Assembly (NCBI RefSeq): GCF_963678635.1
Contig: NC_087065.1
Coordinates: 26,743,254 to 26,807,253 of the forward strand
DNA from: Symsagittifera roscoffensis
Lineage: Eukaryota > Xenacoelomorpha > Acoela > Convolutidae
Direction: 5' to 3'
DNA length: 64,000 nucleotides
The notes beneath the pieces were generated by a model. The model did no database searches. It had not been told where the DNA came from and saw only the letters and a program-made list of their open reading frames with translations. A program made the position numbers and the translations under genes. Positions 21,367-31,992 of this stretch are shown here, in pieces; the stretch's first letter is position 1, and each line of letters starts with the position of its first letter.

Positions 21367-24300
21367 ACTGATTTGTCTATATGTGGGAATTATTCTCATG
21401 ATGAACAAACTAATGTAAAAGGTTTCGCTTGATGCTTTTCGCGTTTATACAATACTTAGTTCAAAAATCGATCAATGTTAAAGTGTATGTTTCTGATTCA
21501 TTGTGATATGATAGTAACCTTGTGCAATATTTAATTTCAGTTTTGTCATACGCGAGTTCAGCTTTTTTTAACGGCGTTTTAAAGTAGCTTCGTAGAGCCA
21601 AAGGTCAACTTTCAATCTCAACTTATTTAGGCGAATAATGACTTTGTCGTTCAAACACGCGGCCCAAAAAGAAATAGAGCGTACCAGACTATAGCGTTTG
21701 GTTCTGTTATACTTCCAATGCTCTTTTTAAAAGATATTTTAGGTTTCAACAAGGCATTTTAACTGAAATTTTAGGTGAAATTAAAGAAATAAGGCAGAGA
21801 TCTAGTTTCGTAAAATCAAAAATGTCAGCCAAAAAATTTCTTGAAATTCAGAGCTCTACCGTTTTTTTGCATGTGTGAGGTACTGCTTCGCCTGTGTAGA
21901 ATTAGGTTAATTTGTTATTGTCTGTTATTACGCTTGCGATTAGCAATCGTTACAAATTACGATGTTTACTTTTTTCGGGTTAACACCTTATTAAACGGAA
22001 TCAATTGAATCACTTGGTTCACAGTTAGTTCAAAATTCCTGGAGTATCCAGCTCACTTAGTTGGGAGTTTTAAACAGCACCTTGGGGCCTGTTTGTCTGC
22101 GTATGTTTTTTCGGCTTAGTTGCCACAGTTAAGAAAAGTTTTTTTTTCTGCTACACGCGTTTTTCTAAGTAGCTGCTTTTGTATTTTGATATACTCCTGC
22201 AATTTGTAATATAACTGACCGTGACTTCATATATTTCCCATTTTTTTTTGCTTGAAAACTATTCGGCCCAAGGACATCGGCTTATATTTTATCCGCTTAG
22301 TGACCTTTTTTTGGAAACATGAATATTATGCTCCTCCCCAGATAGCCAAAAATGGTTAAAAATTTCTTTGAATCGAACTCATAGGTCAAAGTTTTCCACG
22401 AGAACAATTTTGTTTTCGCTTTTACGTGAATTTACCCAAGTTTTGACGGCTCAGTTGCCGCTTGCTAAGTATTTAATTGATGAAAATTAGCATGTTGTTA
22501 GTCGATTTTCGAAAATTTGATTGGCGAATTTCCCGTCAAATGTTTCGTTTTTTTTTTCCCCAAAGATTGAAGCATTTTGTTACCACGCCTGGGTGATGAA
22601 CCTAATTTTTCCCTGGTTTTATTGATGACAAGCTTTGAAGGATAGCGAATTTTGATGAAAGCTTGTAGAAGGTCGAGTGTGATATGTTCAAGCCATGATA
22701 ATCGTGATGAGGATTGAAAGGTTGTTTTGCGTTTTTCATCTATTTTGGGCGCCTTTCTAAAAAAACTTGACCAGAAAGTCATAGATCAAAGTTTTCCTAG
22801 AGAAAAATTTTGTTTTCGTTACTACGTGAATTTACCCAAGTTTTGACGAGTCAGTTGCCACTCGCTAATTGTTTATTTATAAAAATTGGCATGTTGTTAG
22901 TCGATTTTCGAAAATTTGATTGCCAAATTTCCCGTCAAATTCTTCGTTTTTTTCCCCAAAGATTGAAGCATTTTGTTACCACGCCTGGGTGATGAACCAA
23001 ATTTTATCCTGGCTTTATTGATAACAAGCTTTGAAGGATAGTGAATTTTGATGATAAGCAAGAAAGTTGCATACTTGGTGTAAAAAGGGTACCTGGATGT
23101 TTACGAATTGTAAATTTTCCAAATTAAGGCAGTCCTTAGAAGCTTTTTTATAAGAGTAATGAACGTAGTATAGGTCTTGAAATTCTCTAAGAACTACAGA
23201 TGTGCATTCATACATATTAATGCATTTGTGAATGCACTTTGGTAAATTTGCACGTTTTGAGCTCAATTGAAATTCATCTGCTGAAAGTGACGTAAATAGC
23301 ACTCTCCAAATACGATTGTGGAAATGGCGCTAAAAACGTGAACGATTTCTAGTTTCGAAAGTGGAATTTAATTTTTAGATTTCCAGCGGACTAAAAACTT
23401 TACCTATTGATCGAGTTTTCTCAAGTTGAGTTAATTTTTCAAAAATGCGCTCATCATAAATTGTTCTAAAAATTCAAAGAGCTGAAGGGGCGTCTATTTT
23501 CTTCGAAATTCAAAAATTTCAGCTTTTTTCAACGAAGTCAGTGTTTTTTTCCGTTTACTTGCGTTCATAACTCTTTTCGTACTTTCAGTTGGCTGCGTTT
23601 TAGATAGCCATTCACTGCTACCTATCAATCTCCTCTCCACACTTTTCAAAATTTCCTATTCAGAGAAAATATGTAATTCGTTTTGATATTGTTGGATATT
23701 GTTCTGACACAGGAGCTGATTTCAGAAAGATAAAGAAAAGTACCATAAAATAAGCCTGATATAATGGAATTGCTTTGTTTGAAAATAAACATAAGTTAAG
23801 CCATTTTTTGTCATTTCAAAACATAATTTTTCTGTTCCGATCCTTTCACGTAGTGGGAAAGTTTTTTTGTGCTAGGTATGTTTTTTCCTCAATTTTGTCT
23901 GCAGAAAGCTTGTATAGGGTCAAGTGGGATATATTAAAGTGATAATCGTGATGAGGATTAAAAGGCTGTTTTGCGTTATCATCTATTTTGAGTGCCTTTT
24001 TAAAAAAAACTTGACCAGAAAGTCAAAAAAGTTTTTTTAATTTGAATTTTTTCTCTCGAATTAGTGTGGTGGGAAGTTTCTGTGCTGCTTTTACAATTAT
24101 CCTTTTTAAAATCAGAAATGAAGTTTTCAAATTAATTGTGTTCTCTTATTGTAGTACATGTTGTACTCTACAATTGGTAAAGTTATTATTTACTTGACAC
24201 TCCGTTTTTCTACCCATGGAACAAAATATTTATTAGAACATTTATTTCGTTTATCAAAATAGCGTAGGCCTTGTCCCGTTTGGGGCCAAAAACAATTTTC

Positions 24301-24402
24301 TGCATGTAAAGAACAATTGAAATATAAAAATTGAAATTGAAACGGACGTTTCAAACTGATACTTGTTATATCGATTTCACTGTATGTTTGGCTCCATAGT
24401 TA
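21367..24402. other. Intergenic with internal direct repeats
   Basis: No gene is recognised. About 22,381-22,660 and 22,778-23,060 are diverged direct copies of one another (shared strings TTACCCAAGTTTTGACG, ATGTTGTTAGTCGATTTTCG, CACGCCTGGGTGATGAACC). The joining part 22,657-22,784 is repeated in diverged form at about 23,905-24,030 (GATAATCGTGATGAGGATT, AACTTGACCAGAAAGTCA). This looks like a non-coding dispersed or tandem repeat family. It is mirrored at 36.68-38.33 kb. Confidence 0.6.
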
Positions 24403-24630
24403 ATGAAACGGACGTTGAGGAAAGTTGAGAAAAAAACAGACCTAGCACAAAAAACTTCTACAGCCACAAAAGAAATAACTAGACACTTCTACAGCGACTT
24501 GACACAAGTTGCAGCTTTTTTCGTCGATAAAATGAATGAAAGTTTTCGTTTCAACGAAGAAGAAAAACAAGGCTTATCAGAGGGTGTACGGATACCGAAA
24601 ACAGCCAAAACGTCTATATTGTTTGCCTAA
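24403..24630 (+). CDS. Uncharacterised small ORF, left copy
   Basis: 75 codons from ATG to stop, rich in Lys, Thr, Glu and Phe, with no signal peptide or membrane segment. I do not recognise it. In the right arm the frame is kept with one visible amino-acid change (E9 to G), which shows only that the arms are recent copies. It may be a fragment of a transposable-element protein or chance. Its central part (ITRHFYSDLTQVAAFFVDKM) looks helical. Confidence 0.25.
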   Translation: MKRTLRKVEKKTDLAQKTSTATKEITRHFYSDLTQVAAFFVDKMNESFRFNEEEKQGLSEGVRIPKTAKTSILFA

Positions 24631-25780
24631 AAGTCTGAGCTACCACTACTCATGGCGAAACCAGAAATCTTAGCCATGCAATCATTTAATTTCAAAACAA
24701 CCCGAAATCTAGTTAGCTAAAGACAAAATTTGATTAACAATTGTTTTGCGAAGCAAAATACCAAAATCGGAGTTGACTTTGAGCCGAGTAGTTTTCTAAA
24801 ACTCTTCATAGCTAATCAAAATTAGGGGAGGTTTCTAGTTAAGATTGTTAGCTTTCTAATATAAACTGTAAATTTTAATATACTTTTATTCCTTTTACTC
24901 TTTACCGGGGTTATTTGGCATCCAGAACTTCTCTAAAAAGCTTCCTTTTGATGATCAATCATCGCCTTTAAAATAACAATTTTTTACACTTGCTATCAGG
25001 AACCTAGAGTTCCTTTTGTTTAAATCCTTTCAAAAATGGCTTTTATAAATGAAAGCCCTGAAAAAACCCTCATTGATTATCACCATACCAAAAACATCAT
25101 CGCTATATTACGGAGCTAACACCAACACCATCCACTGAAAAACATCAACACCATATTACGGCGCTAACAAATATAGGTGTAGCACAGAATGATAATTTAC
25201 TTTGTAAAAACCGAGAAAAGACTAGGATAAATAAGAATTTATCCTAGGATAAATATGAAGAGCTTAATCATTTTGCATGATATCAAATGTTTCTAGCTTT
25301 TCAACCAATAAACCGTTCTCAAATGAATTTACCTCTTGTTTTAAACTTCTAGCTGAGTTAACAGTGCAGCGATGAAAAAAAATTGATATCTTACTTTCTT
25401 GCACGAAACTCAATTTGTTATGAAAATTGGTTCAAAATGGGCATTTAGATCAAAGAAGAAAATTTTTCAAAAATTTAGATGCGAGGTTAAGTAGCGATAT
25501 TGACCTGTAGATGTTAATTGTTGCTTTGATTCCTTTTTTTGGTGATTGGACTAATATTTGAGAGTTAGCTTTGGTCAGGTAAGAAACAAGTCGGGATTGG
25601 TAATTATATGATAAGGTATAGTGATTGTTTTGACGACTCGCTGCATCGCTTGAATTGGAAAAATGTTGGAAGATTTTTTCCAGACCGAGATTTCGACCAG
25701 CAGTTTCTCGCTAGTTGAATATTAAACAACACTGAGGAGGTAAAAAACCATTCAAAGAAGAGGCTGAAGAGCTCGGAGCA
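24631..25780. other. Intergenic, short palindromes only
   Basis: No gene is seen. A near-palindrome AGGATAAATAAGAATTTATCCT lies at about 25,217-25,240, and TATTACGG-containing repeats at about 25,108-25,170. Mirrored at 34.9-36.07 kb. Confidence 0.45.
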
Positions 25781-25786
25781 GATCAC

Positions 25787-26458
25787 GTGTCCGGGGAGCG
25801 GTTGTTGAATGAAGAAGTGTGTGCAGGAGAAAATTTGTCCGGGGAGTCAGAAGAGGCGGACGAGTGCATGATACTAGCAGAAGCAAAGAGGACGAATCAG
25901 AATAGAGAAATGCAAAAGGACCCCTCGTCTGGAACATTCAACTTAAACTGTGACGATGCAAATGGAGGAGAAGAACTCGAAATGATAGCAGTATCAAGGA
26001 AACGCTTCAGGGAGCTGTCATGCAGTTCAAACAGGCCTGGAATGAGGAAAGCTTGTGAGAGAAGGGTCAATGCGTGTTTGTCATGTCTGCAAGTGAAAGG
26101 CACGAGGAAAATGAAATTCCCACTTAAGTTGGTGCAACGCTCAGAGTTCAATGAAGTCGTGCAGATAGACCACCAAACAGTCTGCATGACAGAAACAGGA
26201 TATAATCAGATACTGGTAATGATAGACCACTTCACGAAACTTGCGGAAGCAGTACCGTGTCAAACGGTCTCTGCTGAAGAAACGTGCGACCACTTAATCA
26301 CACACTGGTTCTCAAGATACGGTTGTCCCACGACCTTTCAGTCAGACAACGAGAAGGCCTTCGTAGGGGACCTAACGAAAGAATTGATGAAAAGATCTCA
26401 CATCGCCCAACCACTTTTAACGACTTACCACCCACAGACTGGTAAAAAGGCCAAATAG
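25787..26458 (+). pseudogene. Gypsy integrase core (left arm)
   Basis: The first part is acidic and unremarkable. From about 26,035 the frame reads RPGMRKACERRVNACLSCLQ (end of the HHCC zinc domain, with C-x2-C). The rve core then follows: VQIDHQTV (catalytic D), NQILVMIDHFTKLAEAVPC, WFSRYGCPTTFQSDNEKAF (second D in FQSDN) and LTTYHPQT. The third acidic residue of the DDE triad is lost: the family reads HPQTNGxxER where this frame has a stop at 26,456. The right-arm copy lacks 82 bp that include the zinc-domain end. Confidence 0.8.
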
Positions 26459-27710
26459 GATACTGGTGTATACTGCTCGAGCTAAATGACGGATTGGGAT
26501 AAGTACTTGCCGCAAGTAGTGGGATCATACAACATCACGCATTACTCGACGACGGGGATCAGTTCGTTCATGATGCTGACAGGCAGAGAAAAGTCGAGGC
26601 CCTTGAAGTTTTCTACCCGGAATGCAAAGAGCAAAAGACTTCACCCCAAGGCTACGTGAGGGGAAGCAATCAAAAGACAACAAGAGTTGGATGAACTGTG
26701 TAGAAGGAACACTATTCAAGCACAGATGAGACAACGCAAAAAGTACGCTGAGAAAACTACAAGAAAAACCGTATACTGTGGGACAGTATGTCTGGGTATT
26801 TCAGAACGGCATCCCTCCGAAGGGAACAAAGAAGTTATTGGAGAAATGGAAAGGAGCATTCATGATAACGGAGGTACACCTGCAAGGTTGAGCACAAGAC
26901 GCGCCGCGCACTATGAAAACATGAAGCCTCATGTCACGTCACCGGAAGATTGGTGTGTGCCTCAAAACATGGAAGTGCTAGAGTACCTGATAATGGAACC
27001 GGCATGTGGGGTAAACGAGAAGGGCACCGGAGAGAAGTATGATGGCAACGAGATCATGAGCAGGGGTGACAATGAAAAGATAGAAGTCCACTCGGACTAA
27101 GGCTCTTTTGCAGAAGAAGATTGGGATGAGCCTGAGCAGAACGAGGTGCCACAGTGGATAGAACCAGACAAGGCCATGACATGGAGACGAGAAGAGGTGG
27201 GCGCAAAAGGACCAGCATGAGATACAATAGATGTGTCGATGACTTCTTGATTGACAAGATAAAGCCGGTTGAGGTACGGGCAGACTTGGCGAGCATGAGT
27301 GACTTAGTCAATGACAAGGAGTGGCAGATAATTGACGATAATGAACACTTCTGGCAGGAGAAGCACTGTATGCCAGAACGAGAGATGGATCTAGAACAGA
27401 GAAAAACAGAAAATAAGGAGCCTAAGAACTTGAGGATTCTAGAGTAGAAATATGGCCTGCCAACGGACGAAAAGGGGGAACAAAGCAAGCAACAAGTCGA
27501 CGTGTTTGCAGCCAAACATGTGAAGGAAAGAAACCCATTGTTTGGCTGGACAGCGAAGGAACAACTACTAGACATACCATCAGATAACTTGAGCTCAGCG
27601 CCATCGACGGGGACTTCGATAAACATTTTTGTCCGGGGAGTGGGGGTAGGACATATCCATACCAAACATTTGATGATAGCGAAACTCAAGGAAACGAGAG
27701 AAACCTGAAG
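26459..27710 (+). pseudogene. Gypsy integrase C-terminal region and acidic extension (left arm)
   Basis: After the stop at 26,456 another frame gives MTDWDKYLPQVVGSYNITHY and STTGISSFMMLTGRE, the usual post-core integrase block. 26,687-27,100 carries LCRRNTIQAQMRQRKKYAEK, then LSTRRAAHYENMKPH (GPY/F-like C-terminal region). 27,154-27,447 and 27,502-27,708 are acidic and include NIFVRGVGVGHIHTKHL. At 27,098-27,100 there is a TAA stop where the right arm has GAA, so the right-arm frame is longer. Confidence 0.65.
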
Positions 27711-27769
27711 TCTGAAAGTGGAGCAGGGAGGAAGTTGAGCCCACCATTGGAAGAAGTTTTAAGACCAAA

Positions 27770-28200
27770 TGTGATAAACCAAATGAGTATTCGGAGAACA
27801 TCTTGATCACGAACAGCGATTTCATTTTGTCAGACAAGACCAGTGCGATCTGCATAACAGTAGGTATGAGCTTCAACACCAGATTTGAGGGAGATTTCAA
27901 AAGAGAGTATCAAAAAGTTGAGTTTCTGTTCAGTTTCACAGGTGCCATGCCTATACTTGTGCTTTTTGGTGACGAGGGTCAGTGAAAGGAATGTGGTGGG
28001 TGGATCTTGATTATCTGGTACTTGCCTTGAAGCGAATAAGGGACTTTCTGGTAGAAAGGGGAGTAAAGGAACTCTCGATACCAGTTTACACCGAAAAAAT
28101 GCAGAATTCCCGAGAGCTGTATGCTATCCAGCACGTGGTCTTCGCGGAAACGGAGATAGGAACACATCTACACAAGAAATATTATCTGAGCCTTGCTTGA
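27770..28200 (+). pseudogene. Macro-domain-like C-terminal block of gypsy polyprotein (left arm)
   Basis: Two overlapping frames. The first has NSDFILSDKTSAICITVGMS followed by FNTRFEGDFKREYQKVE. The second has WWVDLDYLVLALKRIRDFLV, then ERGVKELSIPVYTE and RELYAIQHVVFAETEI. The pattern (early SDF..SA..ITVG strand, an ALxxIRDFL helix, then a LSIPVY strand and a VxFxET strand) recalls macro (ADP-ribose-binding) domains. That assignment is by pattern only. One frameshift near 27,982 breaks it. Confidence 0.4.
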
Positions 28201-28795
28201 GTCTCGAGTGGATACAAGGGTCTTGAGTTGGGTCTTGAGCCTTGAGTGGACACAAGGGTCTTGAGTTAAGGGGTACAATATACTGCATAAGATCGGGTTT
28301 TTATTAAAGCTCATGACATTGAAATTAATTTATATTGATCCAAATTACACGGTGCTTATTTTGATCCAAATTAGATTGATCCAAATTTCATTAAGTATAA
28401 AACCATACACAGATCTGCATGATGTTAAATTTAATTAAACACTTGAAATGGTGAATGCGAATATAATGATTCGCTCACTGGGGCAAGTAATGGACTGACC
28501 AATGAAAAAATTATTTTATCAAGACTGTTCAAGAAAAAGTTTAGAAGCTTGGGAGGGGGATTACATCGGTGGTAAAAAAATGGACAGGCTTAAAACTTCA
28601 TTTTATTTTCAGATTGAAATTGATTAAAAATCAAGAAGAACCACACTAAGGCGAATACGTTCAAAAAGCGAGGGTAGCAGTGAGGATCTAGTAACTACGC
28701 TGTGCTTCGGTAGTTTCTTGAGTTTTATTCTGATACGGTATTTTTTGAGTTATAATCTGATACGGTATTTCTTGAGAAATAAGTAATCTCCAATA
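28201..28795 (+). repeat. LTR-like region between gypsy pol end and gag start (left arm)
   Basis: Non-coding, about 595 bp between the last pol-side stop and the first gag codons. It opens with degenerate repeats of GGTCTTGAG, has three TTGATCCAAATT-type repeats near 28,337-28,388, and a TATAAAA box at 28,396-28,402. Its position fits an LTR plus leader. I could not find a second copy to prove it, because the only other one is the mirrored right-arm copy. Confidence 0.4.
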
Positions 28796-28969
28796 GTGGC
28801 GGATCGTTTCTGGAAGTCGATGCCGGCGGCACTGAAAAAGCCCACACTTGATGAGTTGTACCGGCGTCTGAGTTGTACCCGCGGAGAAGGCAGGGAGTCA
28901 GCGATGGAAACGTTGGTGGGATGTACATCGAATGGAATATCAAACCAGGATCGGACAAATTGGCAGTCG
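28796..28969 (+). pseudogene. Gypsy gag N-terminal fragment, cut at the inversion junction
   Basis: The frame reads ADRFWKSMPAALKKPTLDEL and continues to NQDRTNWQS, identical in wording to the start of the gag at 31,992 on the minus strand except for C-T-R instead of C-T-G near residue 28. At 28,969 the similarity stops abruptly and the sequence continues into inverted gag sequence, so this is a truncated gene created by the fold-back. The first codon is GTG here and in the right arm. Confidence 0.75.
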
Positions 28970-31818
28970 AGCTACTAGTAGAGCCTATAATTGTGAGCTC
29001 CATGCTCCAGAACCACAAACTTGCGGTTAAGTGGCTGATCACTTGATGGGGTGTCCGTGATCTCCGAATTAAACATGACTTGTCTAGCCAGATTAGAAGC
29101 CTCCAAACACAGCACTTTCTCCAACACAATCAAGATGTCCGCCAGCTCATAGAAACCTCTCAGGGCGTGAGACACGTCCGCCCAGGCCGCTGCCACCTCC
29201 GATTTCAGAAGTCTCAAGTTATCTGGCTCCAGCTCTTGATTCGGAGCAGCCATCAGCATGCCCAGTCAGCTGCCTTCCGCAATCTCGAAGAGCGGGTAAC
29301 ATAATCGAGTATGCAGGTGACGAAGTGAACACCACTTTCGTCTTCGATCCTAGTCGGGCCGCCATCAACTCATGTATCTCGTTCATCGCGGCAAACAACG
29401 TCTTTACCGCCTCCCAGATTTTCTTTGGTGTTTGTTTTCCATTCCTCAAAGGCTCCAATAGTCCTGCTGCATGCAGGTGATCGTTCATCCCTGCAAACAG
29501 TAACAACTCAGGTTCACAAGGCATTTCTGATTTCATCGCTACAACCAGCGTCAAAATTTGGATAAGCTCAGCCTCTGGAAACAGGTACGCAAGAACCTCA
29601 GGCCAGAACAGCTTCTGTGACGTTCCCGCGAAGTCCAATCCCGTTACGATCACCACTCTAGCAGCTCCTGGGTCCGAACAAACATAGACAACCAGTGCCG
29701 TAGCCAACTGAGACGCGCCATATTCTTCTCCGTACCTCGGGTTTGCATGAGCGGCATCAGGAAGTCCCGCGCTCTTGGGCTCAAGAATCTCCACCGTCCG
29801 CAATTATTGAGCCGGTATTGCTACTCTGATCCTAACTATGCCCGTGCGGTCTTTCGGTGGCTCAGGGATCAAACATGGACTCCCCAGCTCCTTCAGGGGT
29901 CGATATTTGACAGCGCCAAAGATCGATCTCCTCGGGATGCCTGTCAAGTCCGCCGTCTCCAAGGTTCTTTCTTGAGAAAACTGCGCCCTATGCGCCTTCA
30001 GCCAGTCCACTCAATAGTGACTGCTTAGGTCCTCATGCGAAAGGCTCAGGAGCTCCTGAATCTCCACTAACTCTTGCCTGCAGGCCAATTCTTCCGTTTC
30101 CAGGTTGCTCATTCTCTCTAGAAATCTGGCCTTGCTAGCTTCTCCCGTACCTTCTTCCAGAGATTTACTCTCGTTGCCTTTCTCCCCCATCACTACCGAC
30201 GATGCTACAGAGTTCTGTAGAGGACTCCGTCGCGTCCTTTTCCAGGCATGTGGAGCCCGGCTGTGTGCTCCTGCTGCTCGCCGAACTATCTCTAGAATCG
30301 ATCCTTTCCCTAATTTATCTTCCATTAGCCTGACTGGGTAGAAAGGAGGTATCGGAGGTGGACCGAAAACGAATTGGCCAGTCTCTAGCAAATCCGACTC
30401 TAGACTGTTGACGTGATTCTGGAAGACTTAATTCAAGCATTGCACACCTTTAGGACGATCGAAGTGGATGCCGTCAGAGGAACAGCCATCCGGCAAGGAT
30501 ACCTCAATCATGTGAGCAACATCAAGCAACTTCAAAGGTAGGATACTGTTCATCTGGATCTCTCGTGTCACCGCATTGATCTGACGCAACCTCTCATTCA
30601 AATTCATTCCAATTTCATCTTGCATCAAGCTGTACGGTATCGTGAAGATCGTGAGTATCGTGGGATCTTAATAGATCCTCACCTCCTGCAACAGGCAGCT
30701 TACTTTCTCTGGCAACCTCATCATCTTTCTTGACTCACCTCAAGAAACATCATTAGTTCCCATCATCATGGTGATCGTAAGTATTTTCCTCACCTCCAGC
30801 ATCTCTAGTGAAGCCAGCATTTCGGATCTTTCACCAGCCAGTGTTTTTGGATCCTCGTCAGAACGCTGTTATCAAGTGAAACGCGCCTTCAGGTATCATG
30901 GGTTTCGTGAAGTATTCCGCCCAAACTGCATTATTTAAGGCCACCCTCCTTTGGGCAATTGTTCAATATTCCTTACGGTGTCGGTGGTATCTTCCTTCAG
31001 TAATCTTTTTGTATTTTGAAATCAGATACTCCTCGCCGGTTGCTTTCTCCAGGTGTGTGGTTTTCCCTCTGATGCGCGACTTTCAGGAGTTCTCGACTGC
31101 AATCTCTCCTGTAGCTCCTTGAGACGCGAAGTTCCTGTTCTGGCTTGGCTACCTCCAGTCGAACTGGGCGTGAGGTTAGGTAGCGCCACATCCACTATCA
31201 GTGGTCTGACCCCGCTCAATTCCAGATCTCTTAAGGAAGGAGTGAGATCCGGAGAAGTCCTTGTCTCTAGGTCCTCGCTTATCTGTTCTTGAGCTACCTT
31301 ATCAAGATTAAAGCGACCGCTCGCCCTGGGGGCTTCATCCATTTCCATCTTCGACTCTGGTCTTGATCTGGCCAACAGGGGTTCAATCGGTGTCCTTGTC
31401 TTCCGTTCTTTACCTCTCCCCATCTCTTGCTGTCTTCTCTGCAATCGCTCAAGCTCCGACTTCAGCTGGTCGCGGTTTGCTGTGGTCTCCTGGACCTTTT
31501 GGGTTTGTTCCAACTCGGCTTTCACCATGTCCCTTTCAATACCCTTTCCTCTTCGGAGTAGCTTAGTCCCTATTAAGAGTAACTTGGTCGTGTTCTTTCT
31601 TGGCCTTCTCCAGCTCTATTCTCAATCTGCCGACATCCGGAAATGCCTCTGTCTGCTGAGCTTGTATCAGTGATGCAGAATTGCTCCTAGACTGCGCCCC
31701 GGTCCCTGTGGCTGGCCTGGTCGGGAGAGGAAACTCGCCAGCACCATTTTCAGTGGTGTTACTGAAGCCAGGATTATCTTGCCAAACCAAATTCTCTCAA
31801 GTCTCCATCGTTGCTCCA
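28970..31818 (-). other. Unique spacer (loop) of the inverted duplication
   Basis: 2,849 bp present once, between the two arms. It is filled by the continuation of the gypsy gag on the minus strand. It begins next to CTACTAGTAG at 28,972-28,981, a perfect 10-base palindrome. Base composition is more GC-rich than most of the window. Confidence 0.85.
29219..29803 (-). pseudogene. SGNH-hydrolase-like domain within the gypsy gag
   Basis: 194 codons open. LVVYVCSDPGAARVVIVTGL, then ELLLFAGMNDHLHAAGLL, then TKVVFTSSPAYSIMLPALR suggest alternating strands and helices. GMNDH resembles the GxND block of SGNH esterases, and the strand ending SSPAY could be the last core strand. An obvious GDS block was not seen. 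Esterase domains in retrotransposon proteins are known from some LINE ORF1 proteins. Here the assignment is by motif only. Confidence 0.35.
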
Positions 31819-31992
31819 CGACTGCCAATTTGTCCGATCCTGGTTTGATATTCCATTCGATGTACATCCCACCAACGTTTCCATCGCTGACTCCCTGCCT
31901 TCTCCGCCGGTACAACTCAGACGCCGGTACAACTCATCAAGTGTGGGCTTTTTCAGTGCCGCCGGCATCGACTTCCAGAAACGATCCGCCAC

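Larger units (their letters stand above)
25787..28200 (+). mobile_element. Second Ty3/gypsy element, 3' part of pol and C-terminal extension (left arm)
   Basis: Contains an integrase core, the integrase C-terminal region and a long acidic extension ending in a macro-domain-like block, broken by stops and frameshifts. RT and RNase H are absent upstream, so it is 5' truncated. On the same strand it is followed by an LTR-like region and then the start of gag, so two elements may have lain in tandem sharing one LTR. The right-arm copy is at 32,588-34,690 (minus). Confidence 0.75.
17498..28969 (+). repeat. Left arm of ~11.4-kb inverted duplication
   Basis: The whole segment reappears in reverse complement at 31,819-43,236 with the same gene order (LRR gene, dUTPase, small ORF, gypsy 3' part, LTR-like region, gag start). 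Differences are scattered substitutions and a few indels: 82 bp present here at 26,035-26,116 and absent from the right arm, and 29 bp absent here but present at about 41,535-41,563. The outer edge coincides with the N gap, and the inner edge is at the string GGCAGTCG. Confidence 0.95.
28970..31992 (-). pseudogene. Gypsy gag polyprotein, long but interrupted
   Basis: Minus-strand frames in order are: 31,992-31,774 (start of gag, identical in type to 28,796-28,969); 31,790-31,563; 31,528-31,022 (LKSELERLQRRQQEMGRGKE, a coiled coil with a basic and Pro-rich stretch); 30,628-30,428; and one reading frame from 30,391 to 29,219 interrupted by only two stops (30,011-30,013 and 29,804-29,806). A further frame, 29,259-28,975, has AAAWADVSHALRGFYELADI. 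It ends at the junction with the left arm. Several indels exist, so it is not functional as it stands. Confidence 0.65.

Noticed and set aside
25217-25250. AGGATAAAT palindrome as a regulatory site
   Set aside because: A short AT-rich palindrome with no gene next to it. No basis for a specific function.
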